Shown piece by piece: positions 33,659 through 43,346 of a stretch of 46,353 nucleotides of DNA; positions within the stretch are counted from its first letter, which is position 1, and each line of letters opens with the position of its first letter. The notes beneath the pieces were generated by a model. That model was not told the DNA's origin and did no database searches. It saw only the letters and a list, made by a program, of their open reading frames with translations. The stretch covers positions 1 to 46,353 of the forward strand of contig JAFUNR010000054.1 of NCBI GenBank assembly GCA_017472965.1, written 5' to 3'. The position numbers and the translations under genes are program-made. The DNA is from Oscillospiraceae bacterium. GTDB lineage: Bacteria > Bacillota > Clostridia > Oscillospirales > Ruminococcaceae.

Positions 33659-34543
33659 TCAGTGCAGATCTTCCGTCGGCGCTTCATCCCGGTACTGTGC
33701 GGCAAAACGCACATAGTCGGCGCTGCAGGTATCCTCGCAGCTCTGCCACGCGGCCACACGGTCCTGCTGCGGAATGATGATCAGCATCTGACCGCGCATG
33801 CCGCCCTTGCCGAAGGCATCCCCCACGCCCACCGGATTCAATTCATAACCGCGGCTGCGCACGGTCTCCACCCACTGCTGTGAAAGGATGCGCCGTCCCT
33901 GCCATACGCCGCCATCCAGATACAGACGGCCCAGCTTCAGCATATCCTCCACACGGATGTAAAGCCCGGTGGCGCCCATGGCATGTCCCTGCGGGCAGCG
34001 GCTCCATGCGGCCTCGCGGCAGTCCAGCGGGAAGAAAAGCTCCTTCCACAAAAAGGTATCCAGCGGCACACCGGCGCGGGCTTCCACCGCACGGCTCAGC
34101 AGATAAAACGCCGCATCGGTGTAGCAATAACGGGGAGCCATATCCGCCGGGATCGGATACTGCAGCGTATACGCCAGATAATCCTCGCCGAATTCGTTGG
34201 CATCCCATCCGTCGATATCCAGAAAGCCCTCCGGCAGCGCCACCTGATGACGCAGCAGCATATCCAGCGTAGTGGAATACCATACCGGCGCACAATCGGC
34301 GGGCAGCTGATCCTTCAGCACATCGGTGATGGTCTCCTGCACCGAAAGCAGACCGCGGTCGACCAGCAGACCGACGGCGGTGACAGTGAAGGCCTTTGCC
34401 ACCGAGTACACATCCTGACAGGGATTATTCACCTTCAACGTCTTCAGCTGCGGCACGCAGTCGCCGCGCATCTCGCCCACACAAAATACATTACCGCCGC
34501 TGCGCTGTGCAAGCGCGGCAAAAGCATCCAGAAAACCGCTCAT
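33659..34543 (-). CDS. Beta-lactamase/PBP-fold serine hydrolase 2
   Basis: 294 residues. SVAK (Ser47, Lys50) is the SxxK motif. The YxN box reads YTD in RYCYTDAAFYLL, and the third box reads GKGGMRGQM. These are known variants in esterase-like members but not canonical for beta-lactamases. No signal peptide. GGAGGA lies 5 bases before the ATG at 34543. Monocistronic with its own promoter; a GC-rich hairpin (TGCCGCC-3-GGCGGCA) lies just upstream of the ribosome site. A cytosolic esterase or amidase is the best guess. Confidence 0.78.
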   Translation of the reverse strand: MSGFLDAFAALAQRSGGNVFCVGEMRGDCVPQLKTLKVNNPCQDVYSVAKAFTVTAVGLLVDRGLLSVQETITDVLKDQLPADCAPVWYSTTLDMLLRHQVALPEGFLDIDGWDANEFGEDYLAYTLQYPIPADMAPRYCYTDAAFYLLSRAVEARAGVPLDTFLWKELFFPLDCREAAWSRCPQGHAMGATGLYIRVEDMLKLGRLYLDGGVWQGRRILSQQWVETVRSRGYELNPVGVGDAFGKGGMRGQMLIIIPQQDRVAAWQSCEDTCSADYVRFAAQYRDEAPTEDLH

Positions 34544-34645
34544 AGTTCCTCCGTATCTGCCGCCGCGGGCGGCAATTTTCATTTTTGTCGATTTACAGCT
34601 GTACTTCTTTCATACTATCCGAGGAGTGATATTCTCTTCGAGGTC

Positions 34646-34674
34646 ATTATACCCTTTTTGGCCGCCGGATGCAA
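34646..34674 (-). promoter_or_regulatory. Promoter of serine hydrolase 2
   Basis: On the minus strand TTGCAT (34669-34674), 17-base spacer, TATAAT (34646-34651), with a leader of roughly 95 bases. Confidence 0.6.
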
Positions 34675-34787
34675 GCGGTTTTGCCGCTGTATGCTTTATG
34701 TGCAGGGCCTGCTTGCAATTCCAGAGGTTCTCGCCCAAACTGTTTTCCGTCAATCAAAAAAACACCGGCCATCAGGAGCGGTCCAAT

Positions 34788-34805
34788 AAAACAGTATATT
34801 GTTTT
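34788..34805. other. Possible attachment-site remnant at the left end of the mobile element
   Basis: AAAACA-GTATAT-TGTTTT, an 18-base palindrome, lies 20 bases outside the recombinase gene. Large serine recombinases usually sit next to one end of their element, and their att sites are imperfect palindromes. Composition changes here. The assignment is a guess from position. Confidence 0.3.
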
Positions 34806-34810
34806 CGGAG

Positions 34811-36917
<2,107 letters not shown>

Positions 36918-37004
36918 ATATGAATTGTCCTTTCTGTTTGGTGGTGGCAAGTTCCCAATTTGGGAACTTGCCGGATGGGAACGGAAACGAATCGAAGGGA
37001 ATGA

Positions 37005-38591
37005 TTATCGCTCCTGTTCCTTTTTGTGTTCGATTTTTCTGCCAAGTGTCTGTTCAAGATTGTGGCGAATGGTATCAAGGCGCTGTGCTTCTTCCTTGAC
37101 AGTCTGGTACTGGTTGTAAAGCTCGTTCTTCTCTTTGATGAGCTGTTCCACTTCTGTCTGCAACGCCTTGTAGCTCGGCAGCTTCTTGAGTCCCTTGGAA
37201 TCAAAATAGCGTTTGGCGGCGTTCAGAATGATGTAGTCGCTGTCATGCTCGTCACGATATTTCTGACGGGCTTTGTCATTCTTGCAGGCTTTCATTTCCT
37301 CGATCACATATCTGGTCTTGTGGTAGTTCAGCACATGATTACGAAGTTCTTTCTTTTCTGCGATTGCAGCTTCCACGGTTTTCATATCAGTGCGAATATC
37401 GCTCAGCTTCTCATGGGCGGCATCGCAAGCGTCAGCCAATGCTTCAGGAGACTCGAATCCCATTTCCTGATACAGCACAAAGGCTCGGCTGGCATTTTTG
37501 AGATTGTATTTCTTTGCCCAATTCTCGTAGCCCTTACCTTTTTCCTTTGCGGCACTCACATCCACCATGCGATTGACGGTATCACGCTCATTGATGGCTT
37601 TCTGCATAGCCGGTGCGGAATGGACGGGATCGGATTTTGCCCTCACTCGTTTTGCGTTTCTGACAAAGATGGCGAACACAGCCGCTTTATCAAAATCATC
37701 GCCCAGCTTTCTTGCCGTAATGGGCTTGGTGCGGTCGGGTGTGAGATAGGACAATCTTCCTCGGCTCTCTTTGACGGTGATGCCACGGCGGAGCAGTTTT
37801 TCTGCGAAGTCCTCAAAGCTGATTGCATCAGAAAGTGCCATGCGGATTTCTTCACGGAGCTTGTCCTTGTCAGTTTCAAACTTTGTCTGTTTGACTGGTA
37901 AGCCCTGTTCGGCAAGGGCGGCGTTTTCTTCATCCAGCGCAAGCTGTCCTTTTGTCTTTGCCCAATACTCACGTTCTGTAATTCGGGTTCGGCTTCCGTT
38001 CAGCAGATCAATCTGATACAGACCCGCATCGTGGCACATCTCCATTACTTCGGAGCGAAAGTATTCCATAGCTGCGTTGGTGCATCGGTGCTTCATGCCC
38101 GGTTGCGTGTCGCACGGTCTGTCCATATACGGCATGAACGGGACTTCCATAATTCGCAGAGAATTGATAACGATGTGTACATGAACATTGCCGCTACCGT
38201 TGTGTCCGTCGGGGTGTGTACAGACGATAGCTTGATGTCCGGGAAAATGATTTTTACAAAATTCTTCGCCTAACTGTTGTGCCATATCTACGTTCAATCC
38301 ATGGTCGGGAACATCTTTAGGGTCGAAGCTGATGATATAGTGATGACTTTTTACATCTTCCCGTTTTTGATTTTTGCCGTAGCGGAGGTTGGCTCTCAAA
38401 CAGGCAATCGCAAAATCTTCGTCACCGCAGTTCAGCGTGGAAATGCGGTAATCCTGTCTTGGGATAAGTCTGCCGTTTTCATCCAGGGTGGGCTTCATGG
38501 TAAACTCATCATGCTCAAAAGTGAGGTAGGCTTCAGCGGCGGAGTAGTAGGTATTTTTAGAGCTTATATGCTTGAACGTTGCCAACAGCAT
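37005..38591 (-). CDS. MobP-type relaxase (mobilization nuclease)
   Basis: 528 residues. The N-terminal 220 are the relaxase domain: candidate catalytic Tyr in NTYYSAAEAYLTF, HHYIISFDP, and the metal motif HPDGHNGSGNVHVHIVINS. It should nick oriT and stay on the 5' end during transfer. The remainder is long alpha-helical, with coiled coil from about 390. It starts with ATG at 38591 (a GTG sits one codon earlier) after AAGGTAGG. The start lies inside the mobC gene, overlapping it by 35 bases, so translation is coupled. Confidence 0.92.
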   Translation of the reverse strand: MLLATFKHISSKNTYYSAAEAYLTFEHDEFTMKPTLDENGRLIPRQDYRISTLNCGDEDFAIACLRANLRYGKNQKREDVKSHHYIISFDPKDVPDHGLNVDMAQQLGEEFCKNHFPGHQAIVCTHPDGHNGSGNVHVHIVINSLRIMEVPFMPYMDRPCDTQPGMKHRCTNAAMEYFRSEVMEMCHDAGLYQIDLLNGSRTRITEREYWAKTKGQLALDEENAALAEQGLPVKQTKFETDKDKLREEIRMALSDAISFEDFAEKLLRRGITVKESRGRLSYLTPDRTKPITARKLGDDFDKAAVFAIFVRNAKRVRAKSDPVHSAPAMQKAINERDTVNRMVDVSAAKEKGKGYENWAKKYNLKNASRAFVLYQEMGFESPEALADACDAAHEKLSDIRTDMKTVEAAIAEKKELRNHVLNYHKTRYVIEEMKACKNDKARQKYRDEHDSDYIILNAAKRYFDSKGLKKLPSYKALQTEVEQLIKEKNELYNQYQTVKEEAQRLDTIRHNLEQTLGRKIEHKKEQER

Positions 38592-38955
38592 CACCTACCT
38601 TTTTCATTACTTCAAATTTCAGCGTGGCGAGATCAGCGGCGGCATCCCGTAATTCCTTTGCCATGGCGGGATAGGGACTGTGCCATTCGTTGAGATGTCG
38701 GGCAATCTGATTCAGATTGTTACCGATTCTTCCATACTCAGCGGTCAGTTTGCCAACAGCAGCGAGCAGGTCATCGCTGACCAATGTTGCAACGATGGTC
38801 GGCTTGATGGTTGCACCGGAGATGGCTTCACGGATAAACTCCGATTGATTCATGTCGTAAATCTCCAGGCGATGAAGAAAGTCGGCGTGTTCTTCATCGT
38901 CCAGATGGGTTTTTACGATGTGGGTTCGCTTCGGTGTGTTGTAGGTTTTTGTCAT
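38557..38955 (-). CDS. mobC: MobC-like relaxosome accessory protein
   Basis: 132 residues. A ribbon-helix-helix-like N-terminal half (HIVKTHLDDEEHADFLHRLEIYDMNQSEFIREAISG) and the MobC signature LTAEYGRIGNNLNQIARHLNE in the C-terminal half. Such proteins bind oriT and help the relaxase open the nick site. GGAGG lies 7 bases before the ATG at 38955. First coding gene after the leader RNA and oriT candidate; overlaps the relaxase gene. Confidence 0.9.
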   Translation of the reverse strand: MTKTYNTPKRTHIVKTHLDDEEHADFLHRLEIYDMNQSEFIREAISGATIKPTIVATLVSDDLLAAVGKLTAEYGRIGNNLNQIARHLNEWHSPYPAMAKELRDAAADLATLKFEVMKKVGDAVGNVQAYKL

Positions 38956-38999
38956 TCGGTTCCTCCTTCGTTTTTTGAAAAATGAAAATCGGCGCAGCC

Positions 39000-39120
39000 G
39001 TATCGCTTCCGCATTGCGGAACAGAGCAGGGTTTGGGGAAGGCACTCCCCAACAAGATTCCATGAGGGGCAAATTGAGCGATAGGCGAAATTTGGACCCA
39101 TGGTAGAATCTTGCTCTACG
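39000..39120. other. Candidate origin of transfer (oriT)
   Basis: Three inverted repeats stand side by side just upstream of mobC: TTCCGCA-T-TGCGGAA (39007-39021), TTGGGGA-6-TCCCCAA (39033-39052), and CAAGATTCCATG (39053-39064) facing CATGG..GAATCTTG (39099-39113). oriT of MobC/MobP systems normally lies here and is rich in such repeats. The nick site itself I cannot point to. Confidence 0.5.
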
Positions 39121-39194
39121 CTACCCAGCCTTTTCGTATTCGCCGATTTTTCAGGTTCACGCATTTGGCGCTGAACGGTGTTTTGGAAAAATGA

Positions 39195-39454
39195 CAAAAC
39201 AAAAAGAGCCGATTACACAAAACATCAGAAATCGGCGGGAGCATCGCTCTCGCTTCAAAGTGATGTTCTATGTAATCGGCTCTGAAAAATCAAAGTCGGG
39301 TTCTGCTTCTTACAGCTCCCGCCAACAGAACCAATGGCGTGGTGGAGCAGTTCGGGACTTCCAGTGTACCGATACCGTGTCGGACAATTCCGACTCTCAT
39401 AAAATATGTTTGAACATTTCAATATTCAGTTTTTGCGTGGATAAACTTTCCACG
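39195..39454 (-). ncRNA. Structured leader RNA with terminator upstream of the mobilization genes
   Basis: On the minus strand the expected RNA starts at about 39454 with a 5'-terminal hairpin CGTGGA-7-TCCACG (39436-39454). Next come GTCGGA-4-TCCGAC (39379-39394), then GGTTCTG/CAGAACC (39299-39332), which shows GGCGGGAGC in its loop. Last is a long terminator stem: AGAGCCGATTACA/TGTAATCGGCTCT plus AACATCA/TGATGTT plus an inner hairpin, followed by TTTTTGTTTTG. The loop GGCGGGAGC is exactly complementary to GCTCCCGCC inside the terminator (39234-39242), so an alternative fold is available. An open frame of 114 codons on the plus strand here is rejected as chance. Confidence 0.65.
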
Positions 39455-39459
39455 ACATT

Positions 39460-39488
39460 ATTATACAAACAGCGACACCGATTGTCAA
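39460..39488 (-). promoter_or_regulatory. Consensus promoter of the mobilization leader RNA
   Basis: On the minus strand perfect TTGACA (39483-39488), 17-base spacer, perfect TATAAT (39460-39465). Confidence 0.85.
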
Positions 39489-39539
39489 GATTTGCACATA
39501 AAATGTCTGACAGCGAAGTTGTATCTTTTTTATGAGCAG

Positions 39540-39711
39540 GGGGCGGCAGCATTTTTGCTGTCGCCCCTTGATTGCCTTACAGCGGAGACGAGCGAACTTG
39601 TCAACGGCGGGCGAAGCCCGTTTATCTTGACCGTTGACATGGGCGGTCGGCTCTGCTAAGCACTAACGAAACAGGGCGACCAACTATTACGGTTGATCGC
39701 CTTTGGCTTAG
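39540..39711. repeat. Cluster of inverted repeats between the mob leader and the nitroreductase gene
   Basis: No gene seen between 39489 and 39776. It holds GGGGCGGCAGCA/TGCTGTCGCCCC (39540-39567, one mismatch); GTCAACGG/CCGTTGAC enclosing CGGGC-GAA-GCCCG (39600-39638); and CTAAGC/GCTTAG enclosing GGCGACCAAC/GTTGATCGCC (39656-39711). The last may end transcription of the nitroreductase operon, though its T-tract is poor. A single-strand origin or recombination site is also possible. Confidence 0.5.
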
Positions 39712-39776
39712 TCATTATTTAATTTTTTCGATTCCAAACAGAAATTATATCGTTCGACAAATCATTATTTTATCGA

Positions 39777-40442
39777 TTACTCCCAATCAAAATTTTCTTT
39801 TCCAGCACCGATTTCAAAATGATATTTACCAATACCGAGGTCAATACCCGAGAAGTGGCCTTCCCCTGCGGTGATGGTTACTTTGCGCCCGTCACCATTG
39901 ACCATGTAAGGCTGCTTATTCAGTGCCGTAGGAGCATACAGAAGAGCATCGACTCCATCTACAAACCATTGAGGTGCAGTTCCATTATACTGGCTTATTT
40001 CCGCTGCGGTTTTGGATTTATGCTGTACCCCCTGGGTCTGACCATAGCCGATGGCGATTACGCCATTGATGCGAACATCCTTGGTTTCCAGGTGCTTCAT
40101 GGCACCCTTGCCGCTGAACATACCGCCCACCCACCAGGTGTTCAAGCCGAGGGTCTGGGCGTACAGACACAAATCAGCACCGCAATATCCCAGTTTCTCA
40201 TCCAAATTAGAACATTCCTTGCCTGCAAGCACGATGTAGCTGTGGACAGTCTTGGTCAGCAGCATCTTTGCCATACCACCGATGCCGTCAGAATTGCCTG
40301 TAACCAGTTTCAAGTTCAGTCCGTGAGCGGCATTGTTTTCTGCGATTCTGGCATTCAGTAGTTCCACCAGATCGGCAGGAATGGGTTTATCCGTATATTT
40401 GCGAACCATGTGTCTTTGTTTAATTGCTTCTTTGATCGTCAT
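39777..40442 (-). CDS. Nitroreductase-family FMN oxidoreductase
   Basis: 221 residues. It begins TIKEAIKQRHMVRKYTDKPI, the FMN-phosphate-binding start of nitroreductases (R-x-S/V-x-R), and has LGLNTWWVGG in the middle. Family members reduce nitro groups, quinones or flavins with NAD(P)H. It is of the shorter two-domain-repeat type lacking the usual C-terminal GYP extension. AGGAGG precedes the ATG at 40442, which overlaps the stop of the upstream gene by 4 bases (ATGA), so translation is coupled. Last gene of the run. Confidence 0.85.
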   Translation of the reverse strand: MTIKEAIKQRHMVRKYTDKPIPADLVELLNARIAENNAAHGLNLKLVTGNSDGIGGMAKMLLTKTVHSYIVLAGKECSNLDEKLGYCGADLCLYAQTLGLNTWWVGGMFSGKGAMKHLETKDVRINGVIAIGYGQTQGVQHKSKTAAEISQYNGTAPQWFVDGVDALLYAPTALNKQPYMVNGDGRKVTITAGEGHFSGIDLGIGKYHFEIGAGKENFDWE

Positions 40443-41533
40443 AGTGACCTCCTATTTTTCCCTCGGGTGATAAACTCCCATTTGATCTTGAACAGTTCTC
40501 CTATAAGGAAAAACTTATACTTGGCATACAGAATTAAATCCACCGAACCAAGCATGGTGTTGCTGACCGTCATAGCAAGGTCGATCTTTGAAATTCTCCT
40601 GTGATATGCAATATACCTTGGCTTCCATACACTTGGGTCAAACTTCTTTTTGAACTGGTGTAACTTTTTGAAGTGGTAACCGGCATCCATTTTCTGAAAG
40701 ATGGCATTCAACAGCCTTTCCACAATGGTCATTCCGGTTTCTCCTGTGCCGATTCCTGCCAACGGCGCAAAGTTCAGACTGATTTCCGCAATGCCTTCTT
40801 CCCGTACTGCTCTGGCAACGGAAATGATTGCGTGTTCCATGCTGCCGGTAGGCGCATCCATCTTTCGATGCATCAGGTCTACGCAGAGCTTCTTTCCATG
40901 ATCATATGGCAGGAAGGAAAGAAATACCAGCATTGTTCCTTCAGCATCTCTGGTGATGAAGAATCGTCTGTCGTAGGGATGTTCAAAATCAATGCTTCCC
41001 ACAGCAAAATTGATTTGCCGTTCCTTGTCCTCATACCACTTCCGGGACAACTCCATGATCTCCGTTTCCAATGCGAAATCACGCTTTTTCTGCGGACAGT
41101 ATTCCTGCAAAGTAACACCACTTTTATCGCCTTTATTCACGCTTCGGCGCAAGACTGCACGGGTGCCGCCAGCAAGGGTGTACTCCGAAAGGTCAAGGAC
41201 AGCTTCTTCGCCGCACTTCATGACCGAAAGTCCCAATTCCTGCATAATGTACATCGTATCGCTGCTCACAGCAATGAAGATCGGCTTTAAGCATTGACCT
41301 TCGCAAAAGCGAAGGTATTCCTCTATCAAAGGTTTTCTGTCCTCTATCTCACATACTGGGTCGCCCAGACTCATGGCCTTTCTGCCTTTGCGCAGATAGG
41401 CAATATAACCTTGAACCTGTGATCCAAAGAAAAACTCATATTCTTCCACAAGGCTCAGATAGTTCAGAGCATCATATCCGTGTGCTTTTTGCAGAAGGTA
41501 GGCTCTATCAATTTGCTTTCTCTTTTCGCTCAT
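40439..41533 (-). CDS. MprF-like phosphatidylglycerol lysyltransferase domain protein (soluble)
   Basis: 364 residues with the pattern of the cytosolic domain of MprF (DUF2156): SLVEEYEFFFGSQVQGYIAYLRKGRKAMSLGDPVCE, AVLDLSEYTLAGGTRAVLRRSVNKGDKSGV, and ISLNFAPLAG. In MprF this GNAT-like tandem moves lysine or alanine from tRNA to phosphatidylglycerol and lowers membrane charge. The N-terminal flippase membrane region is absent, and only a short hydrophobic stretch lies near the C-terminus. The ATG at 41533 follows the upstream stop by one base, so it is translationally coupled; the in-frame ATGs further upstream lie inside the hydrolase gene. Resistance to cationic peptides is a possible role. 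Confidence 0.8.
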   Translation of the reverse strand: MSEKRKQIDRAYLLQKAHGYDALNYLSLVEEYEFFFGSQVQGYIAYLRKGRKAMSLGDPVCEIEDRKPLIEEYLRFCEGQCLKPIFIAVSSDTMYIMQELGLSVMKCGEEAVLDLSEYTLAGGTRAVLRRSVNKGDKSGVTLQEYCPQKKRDFALETEIMELSRKWYEDKERQINFAVGSIDFEHPYDRRFFITRDAEGTMLVFLSFLPYDHGKKLCVDLMHRKMDAPTGSMEHAIISVARAVREEGIAEISLNFAPLAGIGTGETGMTIVERLLNAIFQKMDAGYHFKKLHQFKKKFDPSVWKPRYIAYHRRISKIDLAMTVSNTMLGSVDLILYAKYKFFLIGELFKIKWEFITRGKNRRSL

Positions 41534-41534
41534 G

Positions 41535-42269
41535 TTATTCGCCCACCTCGCTGCCGCCATGTATTTGCTCATGGAAGAAGTCCAGAATCAAGGCAACCAT
41601 CTGATCCTGCTGTTCTTTCCAGGTGATCGTTGCCGTTCCGTCAAATCCCGGATGCCAGTAAGCGCCGAACTGATTATGATTTGCGCCCTCGATCATGACA
41701 CTGACGGAGTTCTCCGGCAGGTAGTTCAGATTTGATTCCATCATTTTATCAGGCATAACACCGTCATGCTCTGCGGTGATACGAATGGCTGATATGTCTG
41801 TATTCGACAAATCAAGAATCATCAAGGATGCTACGAAAGCGACACCCTCCAGTTTCTCCGGCTGCTCTGCGGCAATCTGGCTGATTGGCAGACCACCAAG
41901 GGAATGACCAATCAGAAACCATTTCTCAATTTCGGGGTTATCCTCCATAATCGCAAGCCCTTGCTTGGGGCCATAAACAGTCATATGCAGAGGGATATTG
42001 GGAATGATCACGGTATGACCTTCCTTGTTTAGCTGCTGGGCGATATAAGCATAGCTTCTTTCATCCGCCTTTGCACCGGGATAGATGATAAAGCCCACAT
42101 CGCTTTCCCCATAGAAATACAGATCGCCATCCACATTTTTCATTTGGTTTGCAATCTTTGCCACTTCCGGCAGGGCGGGTGTATAGATAAATGCTGCAAC
42201 GAGCAAAACAACAAGCACAACGGCAGCCACAATAAGCCATCTCTTTTTCTTTCTTTTCTTCTTATCCAT
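41535..42269 (-). CDS. Membrane-anchored alpha/beta hydrolase
   Basis: 244 residues. After a KKKRKKKR start comes one membrane segment (about 11-30), so the enzyme faces outward on a signal anchor. GHSLGGLP carries the nucleophile Ser, ITAEHDGVMP the Asp and EGANHNQFG the His of the triad. This matches the short alpha/beta hydrolase group often called dienelactone-hydrolase-like. Substrate unknown. AGGAGG is 17 bases upstream of the ATG, unusually far; no better start lies between. It sits 82 bases downstream of the aldo/keto reductase. Confidence 0.82.
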   Translation of the reverse strand: MDKKKRKKKRWLIVAAVVLVVLLVAAFIYTPALPEVAKIANQMKNVDGDLYFYGESDVGFIIYPGAKADERSYAYIAQQLNKEGHTVIIPNIPLHMTVYGPKQGLAIMEDNPEIEKWFLIGHSLGGLPISQIAAEQPEKLEGVAFVASLMILDLSNTDISAIRITAEHDGVMPDKMMESNLNYLPENSVSVMIEGANHNQFGAYWHPGFDGTATITWKEQQDQMVALILDFFHEQIHGGSEVGE

Positions 42270-42351
42270 TCGTGATTTTCGTGATGCCTCCTTTGATAAA
42301 ATGAATCCTATTGCGTGCTTTCATTGCCTTTTGCAATGTCATATCTGTTCT

Positions 42352-43281
42352 TCACTTTCTTGTCATGAAGCGGTTGACAATAGCTCCTATCCCTTTTGCC
42401 GGAGGAACACTATCGAGACGCCGCATTGTGTCTTCATCAAATCGGATATCACCTACCGCAACATTCTGCTCCAGGTGGCCAATCGATGTAGTCCCCGGAA
42501 TGATAAGCGCATTTTCGGCGTGCTGCAAAATCCACGCCAGTCCCACTTGGACCGGTGACAGCCCCATCTCTTTTGCGACAGCCTGTACCGTTTCGTCTTC
42601 TGTCACCTTCGCAGAACCGGGCAGACCACCGCCAAGAGGAAAATATGGCACCCATGCAATTCCTTCTTTTCGGCACAGGTCCAGTATGCTTTCCTGGCTG
42701 CGTGATGTAATATTGTACTGATTCTGAACACAGACGATACCGACAGGCAATGCGCTTTGCAGTTCGTTCAGGCTGACTGTAGAAAGCCCGATTTCCTCTA
42801 TCTTCCCTTCGTCACGCATTTTAATGAGTTCCGCCATCTGGTCGTCAAAATTCACCTTCTGGCTCGGCTTTAAAGGAAACGTTCCCGGTGCAATCCTGCG
42901 GAAATTAACAATTCCCAAATGATCTGTCTTGAGACTCCTGAGATTATCCTCTATGTGCTGCCTGAGTTCTTCCGGTCTCTGTGCGGGTATCATCGGCATA
43001 ATGCCATTTCCGGGCTTTGCACCGATTTTGGTTACAATTACCGCATCCGGTTCCTTGCCAATTTCATCCGCCAGACATCTGTTTGTGAATCCAGCCCCAT
43101 AAAAATCAGCCGTGTCAAAATGATTCACGCCAAGCTCGTAGGCCCTGCGAATCACCGCCCTGGCCTTAGCTTCATCCTTCAGTTTCGGTAGCTGCATGGC
43201 ACCGTATCCTACCCTGGATACCACTTTCCCGCCCATCACGTAGGTTCCACCAGGTCTGTTTTCTTTTGAAAAATTGCTCAT
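42352..43281 (-). CDS. Aldo/keto reductase
   Basis: 309 residues, NADPH-dependent (alpha/beta)8 barrel. HFDTADFYG carries the catalytic Asp and Tyr and VTKIGA the Lys. The usual catalytic His is replaced by Asn in HLGIVNFRRI, as in a known VNxR subgroup. ALIIPGTTSIGHLEQN near the end binds the cofactor phosphate. AGGAGG precedes the ATG at 43281. It lies 65 bases downstream of the ABC permease gene and may belong to the same long transcript. Confidence 0.9.
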   Translation of the reverse strand: MSNFSKENRPGGTYVMGGKVVSRVGYGAMQLPKLKDEAKARAVIRRAYELGVNHFDTADFYGAGFTNRCLADEIGKEPDAVIVTKIGAKPGNGIMPMIPAQRPEELRQHIEDNLRSLKTDHLGIVNFRRIAPGTFPLKPSQKVNFDDQMAELIKMRDEGKIEEIGLSTVSLNELQSALPVGIVCVQNQYNITSRSQESILDLCRKEGIAWVPYFPLGGGLPGSAKVTEDETVQAVAKEMGLSPVQVGLAWILQHAENALIIPGTTSIGHLEQNVAVGDIRFDEDTMRRLDSVPPAKGIGAIVNRFMTRK

Positions 43282-43346
43282 ATAAGCTTCCTCCTGTTTG
43301 CTGTTAATTATTTACACACAATCAAATACATCCTTAGCTGCTATAT

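Noticed and set aside
33659-34543. Serine hydrolase 2 as an antibiotic-resistance beta-lactamase
   Set aside because: No signal peptide, YTD instead of YxN and no KTG box; an esterase-like enzyme is more likely.
39191-39535. A 114-codon plus-strand open frame in the mobilization leader region
   Set aside because: It overlays the terminator hairpin, the other leader hairpins and the consensus promoter on the opposite strand, and has no ribosome site.
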